This document shows positions 29,489 through 38,087 of a stretch of 64,000 bases of DNA, piece after piece (position 1 is the first letter of the stretch; each line of letters starts with the position of its first letter). Under the pieces are notes generated by a model that ran no database searches, had not been told where the DNA came from, and saw only the letters and a list, made by a program, of their open reading frames with translations. Source of the stretch: Vibrio penaeicida (GTDB lineage: Bacteria; Pseudomonadota; Gammaproteobacteria; Enterobacterales; Vibrionaceae). Position numbers and translations under genes: made by a program. The stretch lies in assembly GCF_002933855.1 (NCBI RefSeq), contig NZ_BFAQ01000015.1, positions 62,001 through 126,000 of the forward strand, in the 5' to 3' direction.

Positions 29489-29602
29489 ATTTTTGAAAGA
29501 AAAGTAACGCATAATTACTTTTTATAGGGAAAGTCCGTATACATTTCTTCTATTTCGTCTTGATATCGATCGTTAATCACTTTTCGACGAAGTTTCTGTG
29601 TT
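29464..29602. repeat. Direct repeat, copy B (genuine 3' end of the acyl-CoA ligase gene)
   Basis: The copy continuous with the intact ligase gene; it matches 27437-27575 at a constant offset of 2027 bp. The segment between the copies (27576-29463) holds exactly the lipase cassette and its 5' region. Confidence 0.95.
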
Positions 29603-31323
29603 GGAGTTAGCTCGCCAGAATCCATAGAAAACGCTTTTGGAAGCAATGTGAATTTTTTCACTTGCTCAAACTTCGCCAATTCATTTTGAAGTTCAGCTAG
29701 GCGACTTTCGAACATTTCAACGACTTGAGAGTGCTTGATGAGCTCCATTCTATCTTGGTATTTGATATTCAGTTCTTTAGCGTATTCTTCTAAGGAATCA
29801 AAACAAGGTACGATCAAAGCTGACACAAATTTTCGTGTATCCGCTATTACAGCAATCTGTTCAATAAAGTGATCTTTTCCTATCGCACCTTCGATCATTT
29901 GAGGCGCTATGTATTTGCCTCCTGACGTTTTCATTAACTCTTTAATTCTGTCGGTAATGAATAAATTGCCTTTATCATCAAACGTACCTGCATCACCCGT
30001 CTTCAGAAACCCGTGCTCATCAAACGTTTTAGCGGTTTCTTCCGGTAGCTTGTAATACCCTTTCATAACCATAGGTCCGCGAACTAAGATTTCATTGTTC
30101 TCGCCTATCTTCACTTGAGCGCCCGGCATTGAAGTTCCAATGGAGTCAGGATCAAACGTACCATCAGCCCAGCACGAAACCGTTGCTGTTGTTTCAGTCA
30201 TGCCATAGCCGAGCTTAACGTTAATACCAATAGCATGGAAAAAGCGACCTATGGTTTCATCTAACTTGGCACCACCACACGGCATAAAATTGATGTTTCC
30301 ACCAAGCAATGCGCGAAGTTTACTTAAAACCAATTTATCAGCCAGTTTGTGGCTACGTTTTAACATGAACGAAGGTTGGGTATTGGTGCGCTTGCACTCT
30401 GCCATTTTTGCGCCCATGTTGACAGCCCAAGTAAATAGTACCTTTCGAATAACAGGCGCTTTGGATACTTTTTCGTGAATGGCAGAGAATATTTTCTCGT
30501 AAAACCTAGGGACGGCGCACATTACCGTAGGGCGAATGTCTCCAAGCGCTTCTCGCACTTGCATGGTGTCTTTTAGGTAGCAGTTCACTGCCCCCTTATA
30601 AAGCACATAAAATGTCCAAGCTCGCTCAAATACGTGCGATAAAGGAAGAAAACACAGTGATACGTCTTTTGGCGTCAAGCCTAGTCGACGGTCATGCCCT
30701 TCAAGTTGCGCCGCTATGTTCGAATAGGTCAGCATCACGCCTTTTGGCTGGCCTGTTGTACCAGAAGTGTAGATAAGGGTTGTTAGGTCATCTAAATCAA
30801 TATCGTCTAATCGCTGGCCAAGCTCATCACTCGCATGTTCCTGCCCCAGTGACATGAAAGTATCCCAACTCAGGCTGTTAGATCCTTCAACGATCTCAAT
30901 GTCCTTCGACATGGCAACGATAAGCTCAAGCTGTGAACACTGATCAAATATGGATAGTGCAGCATCATATTGCTCTTGCTCGCCAACAAATAGAACTTTT
31001 ACATCGGCATTGTCTAGGATATATGCAGCTTGGGCGGCGGTATTTGTTGGGTAAATAGGAACGGTAACGCAGCGGAGTTGTAACGTGCCTATATCGGCAA
31101 TTGTCCACTCAGGCATATTGTTGGAGTAGATCCCCACTTTGTCTTGGACGTCGATACCCTGCGACAATAACGCGAGAGAAAGCGAATCAATTTGCTCACC
31201 AAATGATTTCCAACTGATGCTTTCCCATTTGTCCGAGACTTTGTGTTTGAGCGCTGTTTTGGCTCCACCTTGCGCAATTCGTTCTCGAATGCACTTTACG
31301 ATGTGAAAGTCTTTATTCAACAT
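29515..31323 (-). CDS. Long-chain fatty acyl-CoA synthetase (AMP-forming, FadD15-like)
   Basis: Activates fatty acids through an acyl-adenylate to acyl-CoA. 602 residues of the AMP-binding superfamily. P-loop motif [20 protein letters not shown] (about 178-197), A5 GYGMTET, A7 [12 protein letters not shown]8 [19 protein letters not shown], and the A10 lysine region near the end ([14 protein letters not shown]). It belongs to the bacterial FACS group related to eukaryotic ACSL rather than enterobacterial FadD. In V. cholerae the equivalent gene lies directly beside ilvI; here a lipase cassette separates them. Confidence 0.92.
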   Translation of the reverse strand: MLNKDFHIVKCIRERIAQGGAKTALKHKVSDKWESISWKSFGEQIDSLSLALLSQGIDVQDKVGIYSNNMPEWTIADIGTLQLRCVTVPIYPTNTAAQAAYILDNADVKVLFVGEQEQYDAALSIFDQCSQLELIVAMSKDIEIVEGSNSLSWDTFMSLGQEHASDELGQRLDDIDLDDLTTLIYTSGTTGQPKGVMLTYSNIAAQLEGHDRRLGLTPKDVSLCFLPLSHVFERAWTFYVLYKGAVNCYLKDTMQVREALGDIRPTVMCAVPRFYEKIFSAIHEKVSKAPVIRKVLFTWAVNMGAKMAECKRTNTQPSFMLKRSHKLADKLVLSKLRALLGGNINFMPCGGAKLDETIGRFFHAIGINVKLGYGMTETTATVSCWADGTFDPDSIGTSMPGAQVKIGENNEILVRGPMVMKGYYKLPEETAKTFDEHGFLKTGDAGTFDDKGNLFITDRIKELMKTSGGKYIAPQMIEGAIGKDHFIEQIAVIADTRKFVSALIVPCFDSLEEYAKELNIKYQDRMELIKHSQVVEMFESRLAELQNELAKFEQVKKFTLLPKAFSMDSGELTPTQKLRRKVINDRYQDEIEEMYTDFPYKK

Positions 31324-31616
31324 GTCTTTATTTACCTCTAACAGCGCCTCTGTTTCCTAACTTAGGCTCGGATGAATGGCATCTCCTTTGCCATTTCGCC
31401 AGCTACGTTCTATGCAGCTTAGCTGAATCATGTGTTATCTCGTCGACCGCATGGTATTTTGAGTAAACACATGTAAGCTGAATAAGCCGCCCAAGTTTAC
31501 AAGCGCGATTAAAAAAGGCAACTGATGTAGACCAAGCTTTGCCACATTAATTGTAAAAACTCATATCCTGCACATACCCTGTACTTTACGTTCCTTTTCA
31601 AATCCAAAATTGAGAT
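31324..31616. other. Acyl-CoA ligase upstream region
   Basis: About 290 bases between the ligase start and the leuO terminator. It must contain the ligase promoter. No FadR-like site or other structure was convincing. Confidence 0.35.
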
Positions 31617-31643
31617 AAAAAAAACGCCGGACAATGCCGGCGT
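31617..31643 (-). terminator. Terminator of leuO
   Basis: On the minus strand ACGCCGG pairs with CCGGCGT around a short loop and runs into eight T residues, just after the leuO stop. Confidence 0.85.
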
Positions 31644-31657
31644 AGTACTTCGTTTTT

Positions 31658-32617
31658 TTAACGAGTTGCGACCGTTTCACCGCAAATCATCATTAGCTGA
31701 TCACGCATCCAGATGTGTGCTTTGTCTTTCTCACTGGATTCATGCCAGCTTAAGTAACCCGAAATTGACTTGTTTGACATGGGGAGATCCAGCACTTTCA
31801 AGTTTTGCAAATTCACAGCGTTCTCAACTAACCATTTCGGTGCAATTGAAATCAATTCAGATTGGCTTACAACGTAGAGAATATTGCTTAAGCTTGTTCC
31901 TTGATATGCGCTGCGGCAATCTAAGTTCTTATAGGCTTGCTCTGAGAAGCATCGTACGCCATTCACTTTTGATAATGTTGCATGCATTTCAGATTGGAGT
32001 TCTTCGATAGAAATATCGTTACCAATGCGCGGATGAGAAGATGATGCTACAACAACCAATTCATCACTAAAAACTTCTGTGCTCGAATAGCCCACTTCCT
32101 CGAAGCGTTCATAGTTGATGACAAAGTCCACTTCTTGAAAACGCATTTTTTCCGCTAATTCGTTATCGACATCGGACTCCATTTGCAACTGAATCACTGG
32201 CGCTTGCTTAGCAATGGTACTCATGATTGCAGGTGCAAATCGAACATCACAAGGGCTGCTTATTGCTAGACGGAAAAGGCGAGACGATGTTTTTGGGTTA
32301 AATACCGAACCCGGTAACTCATTGCGGATCAGCTGAAGTGCTTGTCTCACAGGACCAAATAGCTGACGAGCACGCTGGGTGGGTTGAATCCCTCGCCCAT
32401 GACGCATAAACAATTCATCATCAAACATATTCTTTAAACGTGATACTGCGTTGCTCACGGCAGGTTGTGACATGCCTAAATTGTGCGCTGCACGAGTAAT
32501 GTTCTGCTCTTGCATTACTGCATCAAAGACGGTGAGTAAATTTAGGTCCACTCCACGTAATGTCGATTCCATTCGATAACCTGCTACAGCTTGACTTGCT
32601 TCAATCCTATTCGACAT
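31658..32617 (-). CDS. leuO: LysR-family regulator LeuO
   Basis: A global LysR-type regulator and H-NS antagonist; in V. cholerae it also responds to bile, cyclic dipeptides and acid stress. The helix-turn-helix lies near residues 30-60 (LNLLTVFDAVMQEQNITRAAH, then QPAVSNAVSRLKNMFDDELF), followed by a periplasmic-binding-like effector domain. A GTG five codons upstream extends the frame, but GAGAGG within it fits the ATG at 32617 (MSNRIEAS), giving 319 residues. It sits between ilvIH and leuABCD, as in other vibrios. Confidence 0.93.
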   Translation of the reverse strand: MSNRIEASQAVAGYRMESTLRGVDLNLLTVFDAVMQEQNITRAAHNLGMSQPAVSNAVSRLKNMFDDELFMRHGRGIQPTQRARQLFGPVRQALQLIRNELPGSVFNPKTSSRLFRLAISSPCDVRFAPAIMSTIAKQAPVIQLQMESDVDNELAEKMRFQEVDFVINYERFEEVGYSSTEVFSDELVVVASSSHPRIGNDISIEELQSEMHATLSKVNGVRCFSEQAYKNLDCRSAYQGTSLSNILYVVSQSELISIAPKWLVENAVNLQNLKVLDLPMSNKSISGYLSWHESSEKDKAHIWMRDQLMMICGETVATR

Positions 32618-33034
32618 TGGGTTGCCTCTCACTTATATCAATAGTTCTTTAAAATAGGCATTAGCCTCGGTTATTCGAAAGCCTTTGATTGGTATTTACT
32701 GCACTAATGCTTTCGCTCTTTTCAAGAATATCCCTAAATACCACGGGTAGGACAAGTGGTTTAATATTAAATTATCATTTTTTAGCCTGTTAAATGATTT
32801 AATATTATTAATCAATAAGATATGAGCAGCATAAAAAAAGCTAAAACACTTCTTTTGATAATAATTGAGATGAGGATGTCGCAGAAATGATACAGGAAGG
32901 AATCGAGCTTTCGAGCTGAATTGTTAATAGGAAGAGGCATTTTAAGAGGTCACTATTGTACGTCCTCTCCCATTAACGTATATAACCAAGTTGCCACAAG
33001 ATACTTGGTTCAGCGAGAATTAATTGTGCTTTAT
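32618..33034. other. leuO promoter region
   Basis: About 417 very AT-rich bases upstream of leuO, with tracts such as TTTAATATTAAATTATC near 32760. This is the composition expected of an H-NS-silenced, LeuO-autoregulated promoter. No individual box is assigned and no ORF is supported. Confidence 0.45.
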
Positions 33035-34087
33035 CTAGCCTTGAATCGTTGCGTAACTCGGGTAATCCACCTGTTCCCAAAGCAAAGACCACAATTCTTG
33101 AACGCAATCCCATCGCCCCTGCATAATCCAGTTCACAATTGAAGCGGCGACATCTGGATAGATCACTTTTTCCGCACTTTGTTCATCGAGCCAGTTGCGC
33201 ACAGCGGTAGGGTCAAGGTATTCCATTGCCGATGCCAGCCCTAAGTGCTCTAAAGTAGCAACATTGCTTTGCTGTTCAAATTGACCTTTTAAAGGTTTAA
33301 GTAACAGTTTTTTCCCTAGTGTTAGTGCCTCGGAAGGTAATTCAAAGCCACCATTAGCAATCACTCCAGAACACGATTTCAAGCTACTTTGAAATCGCTC
33401 GTGAGAAAGAGGATGAAAAGTGATGTTTTCCAATACATGGGTTTGCTCAACACCTGGGTGATAGCAATCAAAGTGCTGATGGCTGAACCTATCAAGTAAC
33501 TCTTGAATATCGCCTAAGGACTCAAATGGTAGGTACACCAATATGGATGCACCGACTTCTTCAGATAAGCCAGAAGTTGTATGAACAATGGGTGGTAAAA
33601 TTTGTTGATCAAAATGATACCAGTGCAACCCGATAGGAATACTTGTTGGCGCAAAATAGTGGATTATCCAGTGATCGAACCAACGAGAATCCTTTATTGG
33701 AACCTGATAGCGGAACGCGTTTTGATGGCTAAGCCCTATGCAAGGCACGTTTTGCTTTTTGGCAGCCCAAGCAGATACGGGTTCAAAATCATTGATCACC
33801 ACGTCGTACCCACTCAGATCTAATTCATCGATTTCTTTCTTTATGTTGAATAAGCTGTTTTTAAGTATGGTTTGCGTAAGATTAATTTTTCCATTGCTGG
33901 TGATAAAGCTCATCCCATTTCTGGTTTGATAATCACCAAAAGACTCCATGGAAAAATATTTGTCTTTATCTCGCCCTGAAAACAGAAAATCCACATCGAT
34001 ATTCTGTTCTTCGAACGCATTAGCCATCGCTCTCGCTCTCGCAATATGGCCGTTCCCCGTGCCTTGAACACCGTAAAGAATTCTCAT
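33035..34087 (-). CDS. Glycosyltransferase, MJ1255/VC2487 family
   Basis: A 350-residue GT-B-type enzyme. The N-terminal glycine-rich start MRILYGVQGTGNGHIARARAMANAF resembles MurG/UDP-glycosyltransferase folds. The C-terminal donor-binding region has GVIANGGFELPSEALTLGKKLLLKPLKGQFEQ, like the sugar-nucleotide site of family-28 enzymes. No signal peptide; probably membrane-associated. It lies 15 bases downstream of a PAP2 phosphatase gene and shares its Pho-type promoter. Donor and acceptor are unknown. Making a phosphate-free glycolipid from diacylglycerol is a plausible but untested role. Confidence 0.82.
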   Translation of the reverse strand: MRILYGVQGTGNGHIARARAMANAFEEQNIDVDFLFSGRDKDKYFSMESFGDYQTRNGMSFITSNGKINLTQTILKNSLFNIKKEIDELDLSGYDVVINDFEPVSAWAAKKQNVPCIGLSHQNAFRYQVPIKDSRWFDHWIIHYFAPTSIPIGLHWYHFDQQILPPIVHTTSGLSEEVGASILVYLPFESLGDIQELLDRFSHQHFDCYHPGVEQTHVLENITFHPLSHERFQSSLKSCSGVIANGGFELPSEALTLGKKLLLKPLKGQFEQQSNVATLEHLGLASAMEYLDPTAVRNWLDEQSAEKVIYPDVAASIVNWIMQGRWDCVQELWSLLWEQVDYPSYATIQG

Positions 34088-34102
34088 GATCCAACGTACC
34101 CT

Positions 34103-34627
34103 CTAACTCAAAGTCAGTAGCGCGGCTTTTGCACACACAAGACCAAGCCCTGCTCCGATAACCACGTCTGTAATAAAATGAACGCCTAAAAGAATGCGAG
34201 AAAGCCCAATAAATGAAGCCCATATAACGGCTATTAGGTAGAAACTGGGATAGAACTCCCCTATCAGAGTCGCCATTACAAATGCAGCCGCAGTATGCCC
34301 AGACGGCAAACTGTAACGATCAGAAGGGGTGATAAAAGCAGTGAGCAGATTACTTAATTCTTGAGGGCGTCGTCGCTTAAAGCTATTTTTTAATACCCAG
34401 TAGATGGGAAGCTCTAATGCAAATGCCATCAACCCTGCGGTAAGGAATTCTCCTCCAGACATCGAATCGAACAACCAAAGCACGATACCTAGTACGGCGT
34501 AGAAGTGCCCATCTCCACTCCGAGAGACAGCTTTACTGATTCTTGCTACTTGTAAGTTAAACCGGTGTTGTAAGCAAAAACTTGAAAATGCCAGATCGAA
34601 TCTGGCAATGGGTTCGATAGAACGCAT
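34103..34627 (-). CDS. PAP2-family membrane phosphatase
   Basis: 174 residues with several hydrophobic helices and all three PAP2 phosphatase motifs: KNSFKRRRP (KX6RP), PSGHT and SRILLGVHFITD (SRX5HX3D). Such enzymes remove phosphate from phosphatidic acid, phosphatidylglycerophosphate or undecaprenyl-PP at the periplasmic face. It is first in an operon with a glycosyltransferase. The start ATG follows AGAGGG. A four-half-site Pho promoter lies 34-90 bp upstream, so phosphate-starvation expression is strongly suggested. Confidence 0.9.
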   Translation of the reverse strand: MRSIEPIARFDLAFSSFCLQHRFNLQVARISKAVSRSGDGHFYAVLGIVLWLFDSMSGGEFLTAGLMAFALELPIYWVLKNSFKRRRPQELSNLLTAFITPSDRYSLPSGHTAAAFVMATLIGEFYPSFYLIAVIWASFIGLSRILLGVHFITDVVIGAGLGLVCAKAALLTLS

Positions 34628-34660
34628 AGCCCATTCCCTCTTTTCCTATTTCCTGATTAG

Positions 34661-34716
34661 AAATTAGGTGAAGCAGGTGACAGCTAAGTGACGAGATGTT
34701 TGTATTTCGATGACAG
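34661..34716 (-). promoter_or_regulatory. PhoB-dependent promoter (two tandem Pho boxes plus -10)
   Basis: Read on the minus strand there are four 7-bp half-sites in 11-bp register: CTGTCAT (34716-34710), ATACAAA (34705-34699), TCGTCAC (34694-34688) and CTGTCAC (34683-34677). A 10-nt spacer and a -10-like TAATTT (34666-34661) follow. Spacing and layout are those of the E. coli pstS promoter, whose four half-sites end in CTGTCAC exactly 10 nt before the -10. Two half-sites match the consensus perfectly. Confidence 0.82.
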
Positions 34717-34768
34717 TCCACGTTAACTTTGCTCTAACACTGACTGTCAGACATAAATTTATCGTTAT

Positions 34769-35812
34769 CTAAAACTGATAATGTGCTCCCAAAGCAACTT
34801 GCCATCGCTCAGTCTTTTGTTCATCAAACCAAGAGCGTTGAGCTTCGGTATACAGCTTGGTATTCTCAAAACCAACAAACTCTAATCCCAGAGCAGCCGA
34901 GGTTTCTTTTCCACCTGACAACACGTCAGATCCTGTTAAGTTTTCAATTGTGGAATAGGTATTGAAACCTTGATGAACTTGAAACTTCACGCTTGCACCC
35001 GCAGCAAAAACTTGACCAATTTCGTTATTATCATCCAATTCATAGTGTCCTAATGTTCCTGCGTACCAAACTGGCGCTCCATACAAATCGTTCTTCTTAA
35101 CAACCGTTATACCGACACTGGTAGAGCGAGCATTGTTCTCAAACGTAGTCACTTGTAGAGCGCCACGTACCTGTAAGTCTAGATCTCGGTTACGGTATTG
35201 AGCAGCAGTAGACCAACCATTATTGATGCGTTTTTCTTTTGTTTTCAAAGATTGACTTCCCACACCAAGCCTAACGGATTGATCGACGTTTCTGGAAAAG
35301 TTGTACTGCGCCATTAACCGCCAATCTTCTACATCCGTTCTAACAGATAGCGTGTTTTCATTTCGCTTATTTCCCAGAGACTCACGAGTAATATGGGCGG
35401 CACCACCAAGCTTATTCGTAAAATCATAGTTATCCAGATTGTGAATCAGTGCTTCTTGTTTACCAAAATCTACTCTTCCGCTGTCTGTTCTAAGCCCTGC
35501 GTAAAACAATCGGACAGAAAGTAAATCATCGGCATTCGTATTTAGGTGGGTTCCTACTTCAAATGTTGAGTAGAGTCTGGCTTGTTCTAGATCCCAATGA
35601 CCTTTCACACCTATTCGTGAGCGGTCATCGGTCAATTTAAACTGGGAAGACGTACTTTGGTAACGTGCTAATATTTTGGCTTTGCCGTATAACTCTGCCT
35701 GATATGTCTCTTCATCAACTAGAGAAATTTCAGCAGAGACAGAGAAACAGCTCGCAAGTAAACAAGAACTGAGTAAGGTGTGACGGATTGATAAAATAGA
35801 GTACATAATCAT
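34769..35812 (-). CDS. Gram-negative porin-like outer membrane protein
   Basis: 347 residues. A signal peptide (about 1-28, ending VSA) precedes a beta-barrel typical of general porins: ELYGKAKILARYQ start, DDRSRIGVKGHWDLEQ, VDFGKQEALIHNLDNYDF, amphipathic strands throughout, and the terminal aromatic signature ALGAHYQF for BamA recognition. Either of two ATGs three codons apart may be used. Substrate unknown. It lies between the Pho-controlled operon and the two-component operon, separated from the latter by a long hairpin, and may belong to either stress response. Confidence 0.85.
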   Translation of the reverse strand: MIMYSILSIRHTLLSSCLLASCFSVSAEISLVDEETYQAELYGKAKILARYQSTSSQFKLTDDRSRIGVKGHWDLEQARLYSTFEVGTHLNTNADDLLSVRLFYAGLRTDSGRVDFGKQEALIHNLDNYDFTNKLGGAAHITRESLGNKRNENTLSVRTDVEDWRLMAQYNFSRNVDQSVRLGVGSQSLKTKEKRINNGWSTAAQYRNRDLDLQVRGALQVTTFENNARSTSVGITVVKKNDLYGAPVWYAGTLGHYELDDNNEIGQVFAAGASVKFQVHQGFNTYSTIENLTGSDVLSGGKETSAALGLEFVGFENTKLYTEAQRSWFDEQKTERWQVALGAHYQF

Positions 35813-35858
35813 ATTGCCTTGTAGGTAAGTTCAATGGGCAACATATTAAGACTCAATG

Positions 35859-35899
35859 CCTGACAGAAAGCTGATTAACGCTGTAAGCTTCCTGTCAGG
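35859..35899 (-). repeat. Long imperfect hairpin between the SH3b lipoprotein and porin genes
   Basis: Arms CCTGACAG-a-AAGCT and AGCTT-c-CTGTCAGG form a 13-bp stem with one mismatch and a 13-nt loop. There is no T-run on either strand, so it is a poor intrinsic terminator. It lies 25 bases after the lipoprotein stop and in the porin 5' region, and may be a factor-dependent terminator or mRNA-stabilising structure. Confidence 0.6.
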
Positions 35900-35923
35900 T
35901 TCGAATAAAACGGCTCGACTAGG

Positions 35924-36739
35924 CTAGCTCGTTCCTCCGCGAACTTCTGGAGTTTCGATGTACCAAACGTTTTTTTGCTTGCGACACGCTTTGAAACTTC
36001 CTTCGAGTACGTCTTCATTCTTGCGGATCTCATAATTCAGGTTCCGGCATATATATATCCCTAAAACCCCTTCAATTGGTACGTCCGTTTTATGCTCTGA
36101 TTGTTTGTCATGGTAAGGATAAAGTAACGGATTAGGCTGAGTGGCAATGATACTTCGACTTCTTACATTGGTCGTCACATAATCCTTGTGAACATAGCCT
36201 CGAATGACGCCTTTCTGTTCGACCAGATACCAAGGTTCTTCAAGTACTTGAGCCATCGAATTGAACACTTCACCTTTGCTCAATACGCCAAGCTTTTCCC
36301 CATGAGTTCCAGGTTCTCCCCTGAGATTAAGCTTTGTGTTGGAGCGATAAGGGATGTCCATAAAAACCAAATCAGCATCCGTGACAACACCTATTTCTGT
36401 CGGGCGTTTGACCTCAATAGCTTGCCAATCTTGCTCCTTAGCTTTAATGGTCCAAGAGGCATAAGTATGTTTGTCTTTTCCAACAAAAGGGGTTTCTGAT
36501 GGCGATTCAAGCGCACTCGTCACTTGTTTTAGAAATCGTTCGCGACTTGTTTGGCTCAAATACAGATCAAGGTGGTCACTTATTTCAGCCACATTTTGTG
36601 CATGTGATTGTTTAACTTCGCGAGAGACCTTTTCAATTTTTGACTGGGAAGATAGAAGTTGACACCCAGACATCAGCAAGCCAACACTGGCAACCAATAC
36701 ACCTCGAATGACCTTTCCTTTCATGTTATTCCTTTTCAT
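35924..36739 (-). CDS. SH3b-domain lipoprotein (paralogue of 42064-42864)
   Basis: 271 residues. A longer frame opens at 36877, but AGGAGG eight bases before the ATG at 36739 and the lipoprotein signal that follows (lipobox MSGC, Cys26) fix the start. Residues about 140-195 form a bacterial SH3 domain (LNLRGEPGTHGEKLGVLSKGE ... GVIRGYVHKDYV), usually binding cell-wall peptide or glycan. The end carries CRNLNY...ACRKQKNVWYIE, a cysteine-paired motif resembling the tail of 17-kDa surface-antigen lipoproteins (inference). It overlaps the sensor-kinase gene by 14 bases and is the last gene of that operon. Confidence 0.8.
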   Translation of the reverse strand: MKRNNMKGKVIRGVLVASVGLLMSGCQLLSSQSKIEKVSREVKQSHAQNVAEISDHLDLYLSQTSRERFLKQVTSALESPSETPFVGKDKHTYASWTIKAKEQDWQAIEVKRPTEIGVVTDADLVFMDIPYRSNTKLNLRGEPGTHGEKLGVLSKGEVFNSMAQVLEEPWYLVEQKGVIRGYVHKDYVTTNVRSRSIIATQPNPLLYPYHDKQSEHKTDVPIEGVLGIYICRNLNYEIRKNEDVLEGSFKACRKQKNVWYIETPEVRGGTS

Positions 36740-38087
36740 CGAGGTAACCTCCTGGAAGTAGAATCTGAAAACATGCACCGCCAAGATGTGAATCGTGGAG
36801 CGATATTGTTCCGCCATACAACAAAACAACGTCTTGTACGATGTGAAGCCCAAGACCGGAGCCTTCCGTTGTCTCATCTAAACGCTGCCCTGGCTTGAAC
36901 ACTGAATCTTTGTTTTGTTCTGAAATACCTAAGCCGTCATCATCCACTTGAATTGTCACTTGATATTCAAATGCGCTGACATCAACAAACACCTTTCCTC
37001 TCGACCATTTACAGGCGTTATCTATTACGTTTCCTAACACTTCCTCTAAGTCATGTTGGTCGCCTTTAAAATACAGTTCGGAATGACAACGGAAACTCAA
37101 GTCGATGCTTTTGTCTTTGTAAAGCAGCTCCATAGAGAAAAGAATGTCACTCAAGCTTTCTGCAATATTGGTTTGACTAGCGAGATGATTCATCGACCCA
37201 GCCAATCGGGCACGTGAAAGATGTGTTTGAGCGTTCTGCGATAACTTATCTAGCTGTTCGGCCATCACATCAACTGAATTAGCATCAAGCTTTTTCAATT
37301 CATTTCGCAATACCGAGAGAGGATTCTTCAATGCATGCGCTAGGTTAGACGCTTGCAGTCTAGAGCGCTCTAGAATTGCACTATTGTGTTGAAGTAAGCC
37401 ATTTAACTCATTCACGACCTCTTGCAACTCTTTTGGTAGCGTCCGGCTAATTTCCGTTTGTTTTCCTTGACGAATTCCTGCAATTTCTTCACCCAACTCT
37501 GTCACTGGGTTTAAAAGGATTCGTATTTGACGAAACAACGAATACCCCATCACAGCTGCAAGCAACACCAAAATACCAAACAGCGGCTGCGCAAAGGCTA
37601 GTACATCTCGATTAATGTTTGAGACAGGGCCTGCAACAATAAACTGCAATCGCAAATCGGCATTAGAGAACTGAATGGTTTGAATTCCAGAGCGCAGTTT
37701 TTGCAGTGGTCCGTCGAATTCGCCCCAATGGTAGCGCTGGTCACCATCAAACGTGGTAAGTGGCGTCGGCAAGTCGCTGTATAGTGATAATGACTGATGA
37801 AGTACTTCATTATCTTGCCCGAGAATCTGCCAGTACCAACCTGATAATGGCTGGTTAAATCGAGGGCTATTCGGTTGCCACAGCAAATCTAGCTTTCCAC
37901 TCGCTGTCACCTCGGTTGCTGCGACTAAATCATGCAATTGAGATTGAATTCCTTCGTCAAATCGCTTTTGGATATAGAATTCAAATAAAGCCAGTAAGAT
38001 TCCACCTACCATCAAAAGGGCAATCAAATACCAACAGAGTGCCGCCTTTAGAACTTTTCGTGTCAGTGATGGGCTAGTCTTGCTCAT
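36726..38087 (-). CDS. Sensor histidine kinase (PhoQ/QseC-like)
   Basis: 453 residues. TM1 (ALCWYLIALLMVGGILLALFEFYI) and TM2 (PLFGILVLLAAVMGYSLF) bracket a periplasmic domain of about 120 residues. A HAMP-like linker, the phosphoacceptor box LAHALKNPLSVLRNEL and a HATPase domain follow (DNACKWS N-box, DDGLGIS G1, GSGLGLHIV G2). All catalytic residues are present. The gene overlaps the response-regulator gene by 14 bases. The cue is unknown; the co-encoded poly-Asp secreted protein hints at divalent cations or cationic peptides. Confidence 0.92.
   Translation of the reverse strand: MSKTSPSLTRKVLKAALCWYLIALLMVGGILLALFEFYIQKRFDEGIQSQLHDLVAATEVTASGKLDLLWQPNSPRFNQPLSGWYWQILGQDNEVLHQSLSLYSDLPTPLTTFDGDQRYHWGEFDGPLQKLRSGIQTIQFSNADLRLQFIVAGPVSNINRDVLAFAQPLFGILVLLAAVMGYSLFRQIRILLNPVTELGEEIAGIRQGKQTEISRTLPKELQEVVNELNGLLQHNSAILERSRLQASNLAHALKNPLSVLRNELKKLDANSVDVMAEQLDKLSQNAQTHLSRARLAGSMNHLASQTNIAESLSDILFSMELLYKDKSIDLSFRCHSELYFKGDQHDLEEVLGNVIDNACKWSRGKVFVDVSAFEYQVTIQVDDDGLGISEQNKDSVFKPGQRLDETTEGSGLGLHIVQDVVLLYGGTISLHDSHLGGACFQILLPGGYLDEKE

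Noticed and set aside
27437..29602. Composite transposon or insertion sequence
   Set aside because: The bracketing repeats are direct, derive from a host gene end, and enclose no transposase, integrase or terminal inverted repeats.
34711..34749. Terminator of the porin gene (TGACAGTC with GACTGTCA)
   Set aside because: The loop is 23 nt, there is no T-run, and the left arm is already explained as a Pho half-site.
35859..35899. Pho box in front of the porin gene (CTGTCAG motifs)
   Set aside because: The two CTGTCAG-like motifs are inverted and 33 bp apart as arms of one hairpin, not direct repeats at 11-bp spacing.
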